DNA from: Pseudorhodobacter turbinis
Lineage (GTDB): Bacteria > Pseudomonadota > Alphaproteobacteria > Rhodobacterales > Rhodobacteraceae
Assembly (NCBI RefSeq): GCF_005234135.1
Contig: NZ_CP039964.1
Location: 1,116,001 to 1,180,000 of the forward strand
Reading direction: 5' to 3'
Length of the DNA: 64,000 bases
A program made the translations under genes and the position numbers. The notes beneath the pieces are model-generated. The model was not told the DNA's origin. It saw only the letters and a program-made list of their open reading frames with translations, and searched no databases. This document shows, piece by piece, positions 25,871 to 35,671 of this stretch. Numbering within the stretch: position 1 is the first letter of the stretch; every line of letters begins with the position of its first letter.

Positions 25871-26578
25871 TTACCCGCACAATTCGAAAAACCGCGCTGC
25901 ATGGGAAATGCCTTGGCGCTTCTGGGCCTCGAATGCGGCGGCTTCATCATCAACGCCCCAGAGTCCGGATTGCCAATCCTCATCAATCCGCGACAACGCA
26001 AAACCTTCATCCGGCGTCAGATGCCCCCGCGCAATGGCAAGCGCTAGAACCAAGGACCCCGAAATCGCGACAAGATCATGGAAAGCTGCAAGCTGGAACG
26101 GCGTCTGCGCATGGACGGCCCCAGCCAAAAGCGCGCCACATTCGGGCGGTTGCTCTACCGGCATAAGGCCCTGCGTTACAGTCAACCGCGCGCCAAAACT
26201 TTCCGCCGCCCAATCCAGCAGCGGGTCCCAAGCCTGCGCCTGACGGGCCACCAGTTCTTGCGGGGCCTCAGCACGGTAGCACAGCAAATCCGACCCGCCA
26301 TAAGCCGCAAGCATATCGGCCACGGCGGCAAATTGCGGCGTCACCTTATCCAGCGCGGAATTCGCCGTTCTGGTATAAGGCATGGTTTCAGGCCGCACGA
26401 AATCCTCTTGCGCCTGCCACTCACGCGCAACCTCTTGCGCGAGATCCATGCTGGGCACCCAAAAAGCGGTCTTGGCCGGCGTTTTCAAACCCCGACCGTC
26501 CAGCGTCACGGTAAAGCCTTGCTCTGCCGCGGTCGCCTCTGCCTGTTTCCAGAACCGTTTTGGTGCCCAACTGCTCAT
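25871..26578 (-). CDS. ATP12-family F1-ATPase assembly chaperone
   Basis: The 235-residue protein has the ATP12 pattern: RFWKQAEATAAEQGFTVTLDGRGLKTPAK, AQEVAREWQAQ, the TRTANSALDKV segment, SDLLCYRAEAPQELVARQ, WDPLLDW and SRIDEDWQSGLWGVDDEA. In mitochondria ATP12 binds the free alpha subunit of F1; a like role is assumed in alphaproteobacteria. Its ATG at 26578 overlaps the preceding pseudouridine synthase stop, so the pair is coupled. Confidence 0.9.
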   Translation of the reverse strand: MSSWAPKRFWKQAEATAAEQGFTVTLDGRGLKTPAKTAFWVPSMDLAQEVAREWQAQEDFVRPETMPYTRTANSALDKVTPQFAAVADMLAAYGGSDLLCYRAEAPQELVARQAQAWDPLLDWAAESFGARLTVTQGLMPVEQPPECGALLAGAVHAQTPFQLAAFHDLVAISGSLVLALAIARGHLTPDEGFALSRIDEDWQSGLWGVDDEAAAFEAQKRQGISHAARFFELCG

Positions 26579-27621
26579 GCATTGCCCCCGAATGGATCGG
26601 CGGGCACATCTTTGACCCCCCAATCCAGCGATTTCCATGTGCGCGCCATATGGTCCGGCAACGGTGCGGTGAAGGTCATCAGCTTCTTGGAGATCGGGTG
26701 TTCGATCGTCAACGAACGCGCGTGCAGATGCAGCTTGCGGCTGACCTCGCCCCCAATCGACGCGCCCCAGCCATCGCCCTGATTTTCCGCACCAGAACCG
26801 CCGTATTTCCCGTCACCAAGGATCGGATGCCCAAGCTCGGCCATATGGGCGCGCAGCTGGTGGGTGCGGCCTGTCACCGGCTCCAATGCCATCCACGACA
26901 GACGTGAACCGAGGAACCAAAGCACAAAGAAATCCGTATGGGCGCGCTTGGCGTCCGGGTATTCATTCATCTTGGCGGGGTGGATGCAGATCATCTTTTC
27001 GCCTTCGCCACCGCGGCCCCTGCCCCCCGATTTCATCAAGCCATATTTGATAGAGCCTTTGCGCGGGTTCGGCACACCTGCGACGGCCGCCCAGTAAATC
27101 TTGCGTGTGTTGCGGTGGCGCAAAGCCTCTGACAGGGCGCGGGCAACACGGTCTGTGCGGGCCAGCATCAACAGACCCGAGGTATCCTTGTCCAACCTGT
27201 GCACCAGCTTTGGGCGGTCCTTATAGCCGAACTTCAGCGCCTCGGTCAGCCCGTCAACATGCCGGTCCCCCTGCCCCGAGCCACCTTGGCTTGGCAAGCC
27301 CGGCGGTTTGTTGATGATGATCAGATGCTCGTCCTTAAAGACCACACAAGACTGGATCATCTTTTCATCGGCCGCCGTAATACGCCCCGCCGTCGGGCGT
27401 GAGGGCGCGTCATTCTTGGGCAAGGGGGGAACGCGAATTTCCATCCCCGGAGCCACGCGATCGGACGCTTTGGCCCGCCCGCCATCAACCCGCACCTGTC
27501 CCGTACGGCACAGCTTTTCAACCGCCCCTTGGGTCAGTTCCGGAAAGCGCCGTTTGAACCAGCGGTCAAGGCGCTGCTCGCCCTCATCCACCGACACGGT
27601 CAATAGTTTTACCGCACTCAT
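26575..27621 (-). CDS. RluA-family pseudouridine synthase (RluC-like)
   Basis: The 348-residue enzyme has an N-terminal S4 domain (RLDRWFKRRFPELTQGAVEKLCRTGQVRVDG) and a catalytic domain with the active Asp in LVHRLDKDTSGLLMLAR, plus GRTHQLRAHMAELGHPILGDGKYGG. The S4 domain and length suggest the RluC/RluD group acting on 23S rRNA; which uridines cannot be told. The ATG at 27621 overlaps the crcB stop (ATGA). It sits between crcB and the ATP12 gene in a tightly coupled three-gene unit. Confidence 0.92.
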   Translation of the reverse strand: MSAVKLLTVSVDEGEQRLDRWFKRRFPELTQGAVEKLCRTGQVRVDGGRAKASDRVAPGMEIRVPPLPKNDAPSRPTAGRITAADEKMIQSCVVFKDEHLIIINKPPGLPSQGGSGQGDRHVDGLTEALKFGYKDRPKLVHRLDKDTSGLLMLARTDRVARALSEALRHRNTRKIYWAAVAGVPNPRKGSIKYGLMKSGGRGRGGEGEKMICIHPAKMNEYPDAKRAHTDFFVLWFLGSRLSWMALEPVTGRTHQLRAHMAELGHPILGDGKYGGSGAENQGDGWGASIGGEVSRKLHLHARSLTIEHPISKKLMTFTAPLPDHMARTWKSLDWGVKDVPADPFGGNA

Positions 27622-27995
27622 GCCAGTATCCCCCGCATTGTTAAAATTCCTGCAATCAAAGCCGCGATCGACACGATGACCGAGCCAAACACATAAGCCC
27701 CAGCCAAAGCCTCCTGTCCGCGTTCCCAAAGGGTAAACGCATCCAACGAAAAGGCCGAAAAAGTGGTAAACCCGCCCAACAGCCCCGTCATCAACAAGGG
27801 CGCATAGCGCATGCCCCCCTTATGCGCCAATGAGACCACCAGCACCCCCATCAGGAATGACCCGACAATATTGACCAAAACCGTGCCATAGGGAAACCCC
27901 GGCCCGATCCAGCGCATTACTGCGGTATTCGTAAGATAGCGGGCCGAAGCCCCCAAGGCACCACCAAGCGCCACTTGAAAAAGCGTTATCATCAT
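27618..27995 (-). CDS. crcB: fluoride channel CrcB/FluC
   Basis: The 125-residue protein has four membrane helices and the Fluc pattern: GGALGASARYLTN, GTVLVNIVGSFLMGVL (conserved Asn) and TGLLGGFTTFSAFSLDAF (the TTFS/phenylalanine-box segment). It works as a dual-topology dimer exporting fluoride. The start is one of two adjacent ATGs (27995 or 27992); a GTG at 28034 is less likely. No fluoride riboswitch was recognised upstream. Confidence 0.92.
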   Translation of the reverse strand: MMITLFQVALGGALGASARYLTNTAVMRWIGPGFPYGTVLVNIVGSFLMGVLVVSLAHKGGMRYAPLLMTGLLGGFTTFSAFSLDAFTLWERGQEALAGAYVFGSVIVSIAALIAGILTMRGILA

Positions 27996-28046
27996 CGCCG
28001 CTATCTGTGCCCGTGGGGACGTTTTGTCAACCACACAAGGCCGACC

Positions 28047-29354
28047 CTAAGATTGACGCTTGGCGCGCAGCTTGGCGAAATAGTCGATGCGCTTGTTCAG
28101 CTCCCGCTCAAACCCGCGTTCGGGGGGGGAGTACCAGACAGGGCGTTTCATGTTGTCAGGGAAATAATTTTGCCCCGAAAAACCATCCTCGGCATCATGG
28201 TCATAGGCATAACCCGTGCCATAGCCGATATCCTTCATCATCTTGGTCGGCGCATTCAGGATATGTTTTGGCGGCGGCTCCGATCCGGTTTGCTTGGCCG
28301 CAGCGCGCGCCGCCTTATAAGCCGTATAAACCCCGTTGGATTTGGGCGCGAGCGCCAGATAGACCAAGGCCTGTGCCAGCGCCAACTCCCCTTCGGGGCT
28401 GCCAAGCCGCTCATAGGTTTGCCAGCTTTGCAGGCAGATGTCTTGGGCCTGCGGATCGGCCAAACCGATATCCTCAACCGCCATCCGTGTGATGCGACGG
28501 GCCAGAAAGCGCGGGTCCTCCCCACCCTCCAGCATCCGCGCGAACCAGTAAAGGGCGGCATCCGGGTCCGAACCACGCACCGATTTATGCAGCGCGGATA
28601 TCAGATTGTAATGTTCCTCACCCGATTTATCGTATTTCGCGGCGCGCCGCATCAGCCGCGTCGCAAGCTGGTCACGGGTCAGGTGGGTGTCCAGCTTCCA
28701 AGCGGCGATCTGCTCGATCAGATTCAACAACGCCCGGCCATCGCCATCCGCCATCTCCAGCATCGCCTCACGCGCGTCGCCCTTAAGCGGCAAGGCATTG
28801 CCCAGCTCATGCTCGGCACGTTGGGCCAGCAGCTCCAGCTCCGCCAGAGACAATCGTTCTAAGACGATGACCTGAGAGCGTGAGAGCAAAGCGGCGTTCA
28901 ATTCAAAACTGGGGTTTTCGGTGGTGGCACCGACCAAAAGGATGGTGCCATCCTCCATATAAGGTAAAAACCCGTCTTGCTGGGCTTTGTTGAAGCGGTG
29001 GATCTCATCTACGAACAACAAAGTGCCTTGGCCGTTTTGCCGCCGCAACCGCGCTGATTCGAAAACCTTCCGCAAATCCGGTACGCCCGTAAAAATCGCC
29101 GATATTTGCACGAAAGAAAGGTCTGTCTCATCGGCGAGCAACCGGGCGATCGTGGTCTTGCCCACCCCCGGCGGGCCCCAAAGAATCAAGGACGACAAAG
29201 AGCCCGACAAGAGCATCGACCCCAAGGGCCCGTCCTCCGCCAAAACCTTTGCCTGCCCGATCACCTCGGTTAATTTGCGCGGGCGCAAGCGGTCCGCCAA
29301 AGGGCGCGGGCCGCTTGCTGTGGGCAGAGGGGTTTTGTCAAAAAGATCGCTCAT
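28047..29354 (-). CDS. rarA: replication-associated recombination protein A (RarA/MgsA)
   Basis: The 435-residue AAA+ ATPase related to clamp loaders acts at stalled forks. It has PLADRLRPRKLTEVIGQ at the start, Walker A LWGPPGVGKTTIA, Walker B LLFVDEIHRFNKAQQD, sensor 1 VGATTENPSFELN and the C-terminal tetramer domain with DPDAALYWFARMLEGGEDPRFLARR. The length is normal. crcB is downstream on the same strand and luxI is upstream. Confidence 0.95.
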   Translation of the reverse strand: MSDLFDKTPLPTASGPRPLADRLRPRKLTEVIGQAKVLAEDGPLGSMLLSGSLSSLILWGPPGVGKTTIARLLADETDLSFVQISAIFTGVPDLRKVFESARLRRQNGQGTLLFVDEIHRFNKAQQDGFLPYMEDGTILLVGATTENPSFELNAALLSRSQVIVLERLSLAELELLAQRAEHELGNALPLKGDAREAMLEMADGDGRALLNLIEQIAAWKLDTHLTRDQLATRLMRRAAKYDKSGEEHYNLISALHKSVRGSDPDAALYWFARMLEGGEDPRFLARRITRMAVEDIGLADPQAQDICLQSWQTYERLGSPEGELALAQALVYLALAPKSNGVYTAYKAARAAAKQTGSEPPPKHILNAPTKMMKDIGYGTGYAYDHDAEDGFSGQNYFPDNMKRPVWYSPPERGFERELNKRIDYFAKLRAKRQS

Positions 29355-29446
29355 AGCCGCAATCTTACGCCCCTCGTTTCAGGTTAGGAAGGGCAATCTC
29401 TTACCCGCCAATAACCGCGTCTTCGACAGACCGCCCAAGATCGCCG

Positions 29447-30034
29447 TCAGTGCAGTTTTGCGGCCATATTGATGGTCACGCAAACACAATCCACACCGTC
29501 GATATCCATGATTGGACCGGCCGGTTCACAATCCAGACCGACCCTGCGGCCAAGCCGCCGCGAATTTTCAGGAATAAGCCCCAGAACCGAGGTAGCGCCC
29601 AAACTCCGCGCTGAGACCACCATCTCGTGGCGCAGTTGAAGCTGCACCCGCAGCCGCATATTGGCCGGAACCAGATCCGACACAAACACCCGGCTGCTTT
29701 CCCAGATGTGATCCGCGACGGGCGCCTCCTCATAAAGCAAGGTTCCGGGAATGGAGTTCAACAACCCCAGCTGCGCATCACGGATCATATAGGAATAAAT
29801 TCCACAGCGGTGAGTGGTCGGCGTCAACCGGATCCCCGCAAGAACCTGTCCATTTTCATGGACCGCAACCCACCGGCTTGCCGGCGTGTCATATTGGTCA
29901 AATTCCATCCCGTTGGCCTGCGGCAAGTCCCACTTGTTTTGCAGGATAAATGAACGATGACGGGCACGAAACATATTCGCGAACAGTTCACCATGATTGT
30001 GCAAATTCTCATACGAGAGTGTTGTGACTTCCAT
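29447..30034 (-). CDS. luxI: LuxI-family acyl-homoserine lactone synthase
   Basis: The 195-residue autoinducer synthase has the invariant residues R25, F29, W35, D46, D49 and R69 and the E112-x-x-R115 pair in ESSRVFV. It should join S-adenosylmethionine to an acyl-ACP chain to make an AHL; the chain length cannot be inferred safely. GAAGGAG lies upstream of the ATG. A short hairpin with T4 lies between luxR and luxI, so luxI may be partly uncoupled from luxR. No clear lux box palindrome was found. Confidence 0.93.
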   Translation of the reverse strand: MEVTTLSYENLHNHGELFANMFRARHRSFILQNKWDLPQANGMEFDQYDTPASRWVAVHENGQVLAGIRLTPTTHRCGIYSYMIRDAQLGLLNSIPGTLLYEEAPVADHIWESSRVFVSDLVPANMRLRVQLQLRHEMVVSARSLGATSVLGLIPENSRRLGRRVGLDCEPAGPIMDIDGVDCVCVTINMAAKLH

Positions 30035-30066
30035 TTTAGTACTCCTTCTGGGGTTGAAAACCGATC

Positions 30067-30086
30067 AAAAGGGCGCCATTCGCCCT
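30067..30086 (-). terminator. hairpin with T-run between luxR and luxI
   Basis: On the minus strand GGGCG-AATGG-CGCCC is followed by TTTTG. It begins at the luxR stop codon. It could be a weak terminator or an attenuator in the luxR-luxI unit. Confidence 0.5.
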
Positions 30087-30699
30087 AAAGCAGTCGATAT
30101 TCTCGCGCTTTGCGCAACGCTTCGGAAGTGGTGCGCGCTTCAAGCCGCGTGCGCGCCGATGTAAGGCGCGCCTTGAAGGCACTTTCCGATATCCCCAGTT
30201 TGGCAGCCGCGGCAGTGTGGCGGTCGCCATTCGCAATGCAGTGCAATGCTTCAATTTGTGCTTTGGTCAGCTCTGTCGGCGGCTTGGCTTCGATGTGAAG
30301 GCGCGCGGTAATCTCAGTCAGCCGGGCAAGATCGTCATCCGAGAACTCTCGATCCGCGCTGCAAATACCTGCCATAGAACGCGATGTGATCGGCCCGTAA
30401 GAACACACAGCCCCATAGTTCAGCCCATATGCGGCGGCTTTTTTTAGCACATTGAACGGGTCGGGAAGCTGGATCTCGCTCCAGCGGGCTGTTCCTGTCG
30501 TTCCGATCCCCCAAAACACAAGTGGGTCACGCAGATAATAGGAATTTTCATTGTAATAGGCGACCCATTCCTCAGGGTAGCGGCTATGGTAAATCATCGG
30601 CGAAGCGAAGCGAATATGCAAACCTACGGCGTAGCCTTGAGGCGCAAGGATACCTAATTCCGTATATAAATCTGACAGTTTCGTTTGCAATGACATCAT
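30085..30699 (-). CDS. luxR: LuxR-family quorum-sensing transcription regulator
   Basis: The 204-residue regulator (from the ATG at 30699) has an N-terminal autoinducer-binding domain with the canonical Trp and Tyr of EEWVAYYNEN, the DP pair of LRDPLVFWG and the Trp of TARWSEI. The C-terminal LuxR helix-turn-helix is LTKAQIEALHCIANGDRHTAAAAKLGISESAFKARLTSARTRL. The DNA-binding domain is slightly atypical: it lacks the usual GKTxxEIA wording and has GDRHTAAAAKLG. It is 51 bp upstream of luxI, the likely source of its ligand. Confidence 0.92.
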   Translation of the reverse strand: MMSLQTKLSDLYTELGILAPQGYAVGLHIRFASPMIYHSRYPEEWVAYYNENSYYLRDPLVFWGIGTTGTARWSEIQLPDPFNVLKKAAAYGLNYGAVCSYGPITSRSMAGICSADREFSDDDLARLTEITARLHIEAKPPTELTKAQIEALHCIANGDRHTAAAAKLGISESAFKARLTSARTRLEARTTSEALRKAREYRLL

Positions 30700-30824
30700 T
30701 CCCGACAAAGCCCTACTGGCACCATTCTGGCACTAAAGCATCATGCGTGTGATACCACCATCTTCATTAATTTTCTGTTTAGGACAATCAACTCCATCCA
30801 AATATTATAAGGCAGGTGCCGGAC

Positions 30825-30854
30825 AAAAAAAAGGCCCGCCAAAAACGGCGGGCC
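30825..30854 (-). terminator. terminator of the alpha ribosomal operon (after rplQ)
   Basis: On the minus strand an 8-bp GC stem (GGCCCGCC / GGCGGGCC) is followed by T8. It marks the end of the secE-to-rplQ block. Confidence 0.92.
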
Positions 30855-30879
30855 TTATAACAACGAAACCTATGGCACC

Positions 30880-31299
30880 TTAACCTTCGGCGGAATCTTC
30901 CGCAGCGACACGTGCTTTATCAGCAGCACCTTTGGCATTTGGATCACGGTCAACAAACTCGATGATCGCCATAGGCGCCATGTCGCCGTAACGGAAACCA
31001 GCTTTCAAAACGCGTACGTAACCACCTTGGCGCTCTTTGTAGCGTGGCCCGAGGATTTCAAACAAGCGGGCAACATATTGCTCTTGCTTCAACTGGGCAG
31101 AGGCCTGACGGCGTGCGTGCAAATCACCACGCTTTGCAAGCGTGATCAGCTTTTCGATGATCGGACGCAATTCCTTTGCTTTTGGCAAAGTGGTCTTGAT
31201 CTGCTCATGTTCAATGAGCGAGCCGCACATATTCGCGAACAGCGCTTTGCGGTGTTCATGTGTACGGTTTAGACGGCGGTATCCACGAGAGTGACGCAT
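30880..31299 (-). CDS. rplQ: 50S ribosomal protein L17
   Basis: The 139-residue L17 starts [20 protein letters not shown], with [18 protein letters not shown] in the conserved core and a short acidic/Ala tail. It sits near the exit of the peptide tunnel in the large subunit. It is the last gene of the alpha operon, about 150 bp after rpoA, and is followed by a strong terminator. Confidence 0.97.
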   Translation of the reverse strand: MRHSRGYRRLNRTHEHRKALFANMCGSLIEHEQIKTTLPKAKELRPIIEKLITLAKRGDLHARRQASAQLKQEQYVARLFEILGPRYKERQGGYVRVLKAGFRYGDMAPMAIIEFVDRDPNAKGAADKARVAAEDSAEG

Positions 31300-31453
31300 A
31301 TAAATTCTCCTATCGTCGCGTTTTACTTTGTCCGGCAGGTCCTGCTTTTGGGCCCACTCACCTTGGGGTCATGTGACCCGGTACTTCCCCATCAACATGG
31401 GCATTTCTTGGTTGCGATGGCACCGTTCCGCACAGGACCGGTGCCGCCGCCAA

Positions 31454-32470
31454 TCAGAACTGGTCTTCGAAACGTTTCGCCAAATCTTCGATGTTCTCTG
31501 GCGGCCAATCCTCAACGTCCATGCCAAGGTGCAGGCCCATACCTGACAGCACTTCCTTGATTTCATTCAAGGACTTACGGCCAAAGTTAGGCGTACGCAG
31601 CATTTCGGCTTCGGTTTTCTGGATCAGATCGCCAATATAAACGATATTGTCGTTCTTCAGGCAGTTCGCAGAGCGGACAGAAAGTTCCAACTCGTCCACT
31701 TTCTTCAGCAACAGCGGGTTGAATTCCAACCCGTCGTCAACATCCGAACGCGTAGCCGACTCAGGCTCATCGAAGTTAACGAAGATCGAGAGTTGGTCTT
31801 GCAAGATGCGCGCGGCATAGGCCACTGCGTCATCCGGCGTCAGGGACCCGTCTGTCTCGATTTTCATGGTCAGCTTGTCATAGTCCAAAACCTGACCTTC
31901 GCGGGTCGGTTGCACTTCGTAGCTGACTTTTTTCACCGGCGAGTAAATCGCATCGATCGGAATCAACCCGATCGGCGCGTCTTCCGGACGGTTTTTATCG
32001 GCGGAAACATAGCCCTTACCGGTGTTTACAGTCAGTTCCATGAACAGATCAGCACCATCATCGAGGTGGCAAATCACATGCTCTTTGTTCAGAACGTCAA
32101 TCCCGGCAGTTTCCGAGATATCCCCAGCGGTAACAACGCCCGGACCCTTGGCCGAGATCGAAAGCCGCTTAGGACCTTCAACTTCCATACGCAGGCTGAC
32201 GCCCTTCAGGTTCAAAACGATATCGGTTACGTCTTCACGCACACCGGCAACGCTGGAAAACTCATGCAACACATTGTCAATCTGCACGGAGGTGATAGCG
32301 CCACCCTGCAGAGATGACATCAACACACGACGCAAAGCATTGCCCAGCGTCAGACCAAAGCCGCGTTCCAGCGGTTCAGCGATGACGGTCGCAATGCGCG
32401 ACGCATCTGTACCGGGGTTTACCACCAGTTGCGTCGGTTTGATCAATTCGGCCCAATTTTTGTGGATCAT
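31454..32470 (-). CDS. rpoA: RNA polymerase subunit alpha
   Basis: The 338-residue subunit dimerises to nucleate polymerase assembly. The N-terminal domain has [22 protein letters not shown] and the C-terminal domain, which binds UP elements and activators, has [46 protein letters not shown]. The ATG at 32470 has GGAGG at good spacing; another ATG five codons earlier is inside that site's context and less likely. It lies between rpsK and rplQ. Confidence 0.97.
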   Translation of the reverse strand: MIHKNWAELIKPTQLVVNPGTDASRIATVIAEPLERGFGLTLGNALRRVLMSSLQGGAITSVQIDNVLHEFSSVAGVREDVTDIVLNLKGVSLRMEVEGPKRLSISAKGPGVVTAGDISETAGIDVLNKEHVICHLDDGADLFMELTVNTGKGYVSADKNRPEDAPIGLIPIDAIYSPVKKVSYEVQPTREGQVLDYDKLTMKIETDGSLTPDDAVAYAARILQDQLSIFVNFDEPESATRSDVDDGLEFNPLLLKKVDELELSVRSANCLKNDNIVYIGDLIQKTEAEMLRTPNFGRKSLNEIKEVLSGMGLHLGMDVEDWPPENIEDLAKRFEDQF

Positions 32471-32589
32471 GCGGATAGCCTCCATACCTGTCTTCTGCCC
32501 ATGTCCCTAAGCAGTCGACGCCCGAGGATGTATAATGCCGAAACCGGGCAGAGCGCATAAAGCACCCAGCCCGGCCGAATAGAGATCTT

Positions 32590-32979
32590 TTAGACGCGGC
32601 GACGCTTTGGCGGGCGGCAGCCGTTGTGTGCCATTGGCGTCACGTCACGGATCGACGTGATGTTAAGGCCAGCAGCAGCCAAGGCGCGAAGCGCGGATTC
32701 GCGGCCCGAACCTGGACCTTGAACTTCAACTTCAAGCGTCTTCACGCCATGTTCCTGCGCCTTGCGGGCTGCATCTTCGGCTGCCATCTGGGCGGCATAA
32801 GGTGTCGATTTACGCGACCCCTTAAAGCCCATGGTGCCCGAAGAGGACCAGGAAATTGCGTTGCCCTGAACGTCGGAGATCAGGATTTTTGTGTTGTTGA
32901 ACGAGGAATTCACATGCGCAACGCCAGCGGCGATGTTTTTGCGTTCCTTTTTCTTCATACGTGTTTTTTCGCGTGCCAT
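32590..32979 (-). CDS. rpsK: 30S ribosomal protein S11
   Basis: The 129-residue S11 has the conserved [19 protein letters not shown] and [42 protein letters not shown]. It is part of the platform that contacts mRNA near the Shine-Dalgarno helix. It follows rpsM by 13 bp. Confidence 0.97.
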   Translation of the reverse strand: MAREKTRMKKKERKNIAAGVAHVNSSFNNTKILISDVQGNAISWSSSGTMGFKGSRKSTPYAAQMAAEDAARKAQEHGVKTLEVEVQGPGSGRESALRALAAAGLNITSIRDVTPMAHNGCRPPKRRRV

Positions 32980-32992
32980 ATCTCAGCGCCCC

Positions 32993-33361
32993 TTATTTCT
33001 TCTTGCCAGCAATGGCCTTTGCAGGGCCTTTACGGGTACGAGCGTTGGTATGGGTCCGCTGACCACGAACTGGCAGGTTACGACGGTGACGCAAGCCACG
33101 GTAGCAACCAAGGTCCATCAGACGCTTGATGTTCATCGAGGTCTCACGACGCAAGTCACCTTCAACGGTGAAGTTAGCGTCGATATGTTCGCGGATCGCA
33201 AGCACTTCGGCATCCGAAAGCTCGTTCACGCGACGGGTGCGGTCAATACCAACAGCTTCGCAGATCAACTCTGCGCTCTGGGAACCGATCCCGGTGATAT
33301 ATGTCAATGCGATGGGGACACGTTTCCCCGTCGGAATGTTTACGCCAGCAATACGAGCCAC
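32993..33361 (-). CDS. rpsM: 30S ribosomal protein S13
   Basis: The 122-residue S13 starts at a GTG ([14 protein letters not shown]) with AGGAAG seven bases upstream. An upstream in-frame extension exists but is unlike S13. It ends [12 protein letters not shown]13 contacts the P-site tRNA and bridges to the large subunit. It is first in the alpha operon (rpsM-rpsK-rpoA-rplQ), with a 179-bp gap after adk that likely has a promoter. Confidence 0.96.
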   Translation of the reverse strand: MARIAGVNIPTGKRVPIALTYITGIGSQSAELICEAVGIDRTRRVNELSDAEVLAIREHIDANFTVEGDLRRETSMNIKRLMDLGCYRGLRHRRNLPVRGQRTHTNARTRKGPAKAIAGKKK

Positions 33362-33540
33362 GCGCGCTTCCTTTCGTTGCGGTTCCGTCATACCAGAACC
33401 TTTTTTCACAACCCAAGAACGGCGAACCCGTCCCTGATGTCTTCGTTTAAAATTTTCGGAATCCCGAGCAAAACGATTCCCCTAGGGGACGCCGTGCAAT
33501 ATGGGGTTTTGCCCGGCCCGTCAAGGCCCGGGCAGCCGGA

Positions 33541-34194
33541 TTAATTTTTACTGTCAAGAACAGCAGCAATTGCGCCTGCAACTTCATCCATCGCCGCCAG
33601 CCCGTCTACCGGAGTCAACGCGCCTTTAGCATAGTAATAGCCAAGCAAAGGCGAGGTTTTCTTGTAGTATTCCATCAAACGGGTCCGAAGCGTTTCCTCG
33701 GTGTCATCTGCGCGGCGTACCATCTGCGAGGCGCCACAATCATCGCAAACACCCTCCACAGCTGCTGGACGTGTCTGGTCGTGATAGACCGAGCCACAAG
33801 CGCCGCAAGTATAGCGCCCCGTGATCCGCGCTACCAAAGCCGCATCGTCCACCTGCATCTCGATCACCGCGTCAAGATTTTGACCAACCTCAGCCAAGAG
33901 GTCCCCCAAAGCATCGGCCTGCGCCAAGGTCCGCGGAAAACCATCAAAGATAAACCCACCACCGGCGGCGCCAGACAGCTTTTCACGAATCAGGCCAATC
34001 ACGACCTCATCGGTAACAAGCTCTCCCCGCTCCATGATGGCAGCAACCTTGCGCCCCATCTCGGAACCGGAGGTCTTCGCTTCGCGCAGCATGTCGCCCG
34101 TTGAAAGCTGCACCATGTTGCGCGCATCAACCAAACGCTTTGCTTGCGTGCCCTTACCCGCACCGGGAGGCCCCAACAAAATGATATTCGTCAT
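33541..34194 (-). CDS. adk: adenylate kinase
   Basis: The 217-residue enzyme converts AMP and ATP to two ADP. The P-loop is [11 protein letters not shown], with the AMP site [10 protein letters not shown] and [10 protein letters not shown]. The LID has two Cys pairs (CGAC and CDDC), so it is the zinc-binding long form as in Gram-positives and some alphaproteobacteria. It directly follows secY with AAGGAGG before its ATG, the usual spc-operon position. Confidence 0.97.
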   Translation of the reverse strand: MTNIILLGPPGAGKGTQAKRLVDARNMVQLSTGDMLREAKTSGSEMGRKVAAIMERGELVTDEVVIGLIREKLSGAAGGGFIFDGFPRTLAQADALGDLLAEVGQNLDAVIEMQVDDAALVARITGRYTCGACGSVYHDQTRPAAVEGVCDDCGASQMVRRADDTEETLRTRLMEYYKKTSPLLGYYYAKGALTPVDGLAAMDEVAGAIAAVLDSKN

Positions 34195-34203
34195 ATATCC
34201 TCC

Positions 34204-35559
34204 TTAGCGACGGGCCGGTGCCGACTTGCCACGCTTCTTCCCGCGCAAGTTGGATTTCTCGATAAGCCCTTCGTACTGATGGGCCAACAAATGCGATTGC
34301 ACCTGATTGATCGTGTCCATCGTAACCGAAACCACGATCAGCACCGAAGTCCCGCCAAAATAGAAGGGGATACCCAACTGGTGACGCAATATCTCGGGCA
34401 ACAGGCAGACCAAGGCAAGATAACCGGAACCAAGAACCAGAATGCGGTTCACCACATATTCCAGATATTCCTCGGTCCGCTTGCCGGGGCGAATACCAGG
34501 AACAAAACCGTTCTGGCTTTTGAGGTTCTCGGCCACGTCTTCCACCTTGAACGCCACATTGGCTGTATAGAAATAGGCAAAGAAAACGATCATGCCGACA
34601 AAGAAAACCAGATACAGCGGCTGCCCCGGCCCGAAATAGGCCAAGATCGTCGACATAATCGGCCCTGTTTGCGTGCCCGAGAACGTCGAGATCGTCGCAG
34701 GCAACAACAGCAATGAAGAGGCAAAGATCGCAGGAATAACGCCAGCCGGGTTCACCTTGACAGGCAGATGGCTTGAACCGCCATCATAGACCTTCATACC
34801 CACCTGACGGCGCGGGTATTGGATGTGGATCTTGCGCAAGGCCCGCTCCATGAACACCACAAAGGCGATCACGGCCACGACCATAATCAAAACCCCGATA
34901 ATAATCGCAGGCGACAATGCCCCCGAACGTCCTTGGCTAAAGAATTGCGCCAATGCAGCGGGGATCTCAGCCACGATACCGACGAAGATGATCAGTGAGA
35001 TGCCGTTACCGATACCGCGCGCAGTGATCTGTTCGCCCAGCCACATCAGGAACATCGTACCACCGACCAAGGTGATCACACATGCACCGATAAAGAACCA
35101 ACCCGGCGTAGTCACCAAGCTGCCGCTTTGCAGGCTAACCGCGATTCCATAAGCTTGGAACGTCGCAAGCAAAACCGTGCCATAACGCGTGTATTGGTTG
35201 ATCTTCTTCTGGCCCTGTTGGCCCTCTTTCTTCAGCTGCTCCAGTCGCGGCACCATCGCCGTCAGAAGCTGCACGATGATCGAGGCCGAAATATAAGGCA
35301 TGATCCCCAGCGCAAAAATACCCATCCGGGAAATCGCACCACCGGTAAACATGTTCAACATGCCACCAATACCGGTCGTCAGATCGGCCATAAAATCACG
35401 CAGCGCAGTGCCATCAATGCCCGGCACCGGGATATAGGTCCCGATACGGTACACGATCAGCAAACCGATGGTGAAAAAGATGCGTTGACGCAGGTCAGAC
35501 GCTTTTCCAAGCGCCCCCCAGCTAAGATTTGCCGCCATTTGTTCCGCAGCTGAGGCCAT
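34204..35559 (-). CDS. secY: protein translocase subunit SecY
   Basis: The 451-residue channel protein has ten membrane helices: for example FTIGLLIVYRIGTYIPVPG at helix 1, GIFALGIMPYISASIIVQLL and GTSVLIVVSVTMDTINQVQSHL. It forms the inner-membrane export channel with SecE (encoded at 62334-62531) and SecG. It follows rplO and precedes adk. A GC-rich inverted repeat at 35588-35619 lies in the rplO-secY gap. Confidence 0.97.
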   Translation of the reverse strand: MASAAEQMAANLSWGALGKASDLRQRIFFTIGLLIVYRIGTYIPVPGIDGTALRDFMADLTTGIGGMLNMFTGGAISRMGIFALGIMPYISASIIVQLLTAMVPRLEQLKKEGQQGQKKINQYTRYGTVLLATFQAYGIAVSLQSGSLVTTPGWFFIGACVITLVGGTMFLMWLGEQITARGIGNGISLIIFVGIVAEIPAALAQFFSQGRSGALSPAIIIGVLIMVVAVIAFVVFMERALRKIHIQYPRRQVGMKVYDGGSSHLPVKVNPAGVIPAIFASSLLLLPATISTFSGTQTGPIMSTILAYFGPGQPLYLVFFVGMIVFFAYFYTANVAFKVEDVAENLKSQNGFVPGIRPGKRTEEYLEYVVNRILVLGSGYLALVCLLPEILRHQLGIPFYFGGTSVLIVVSVTMDTINQVQSHLLAHQYEGLIEKSNLRGKKRGKSAPARR

Positions 35560-35587
35560 GGTTAACTATCTCCGCAGGCACTAAAGG

Positions 35588-35619
35588 AAGCGCCGCCAAA
35601 CCGTTTTCCGGTCGGCGGC
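35588..35619 (-). repeat. GC-rich inverted repeat between rplO and secY
   Basis: GCGCCGCC and GGCGGCGC are separated by 16 bases, with TTCCTTTA following on the minus strand. It may be an attenuator or RNA processing site; the T-run is too poor for a confident terminator. Confidence 0.5.
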
Positions 35620-35671
35620 GCGAGAAAACTTAACCGAAGATGTAAGCCGTCTTGCGTCGGCTCACAACCTC

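Noticed and set aside
27996..28046. Fluoride riboswitch upstream of crcB
   Set aside because: The gap to rarA is about 50 bp and shows no recognisable crcB-motif structure.
30709..30879. lux box palindrome upstream of luxR
   Set aside because: Only a direct repeat of ctggcac was found; no 18-20-bp dyad matching known lux boxes.
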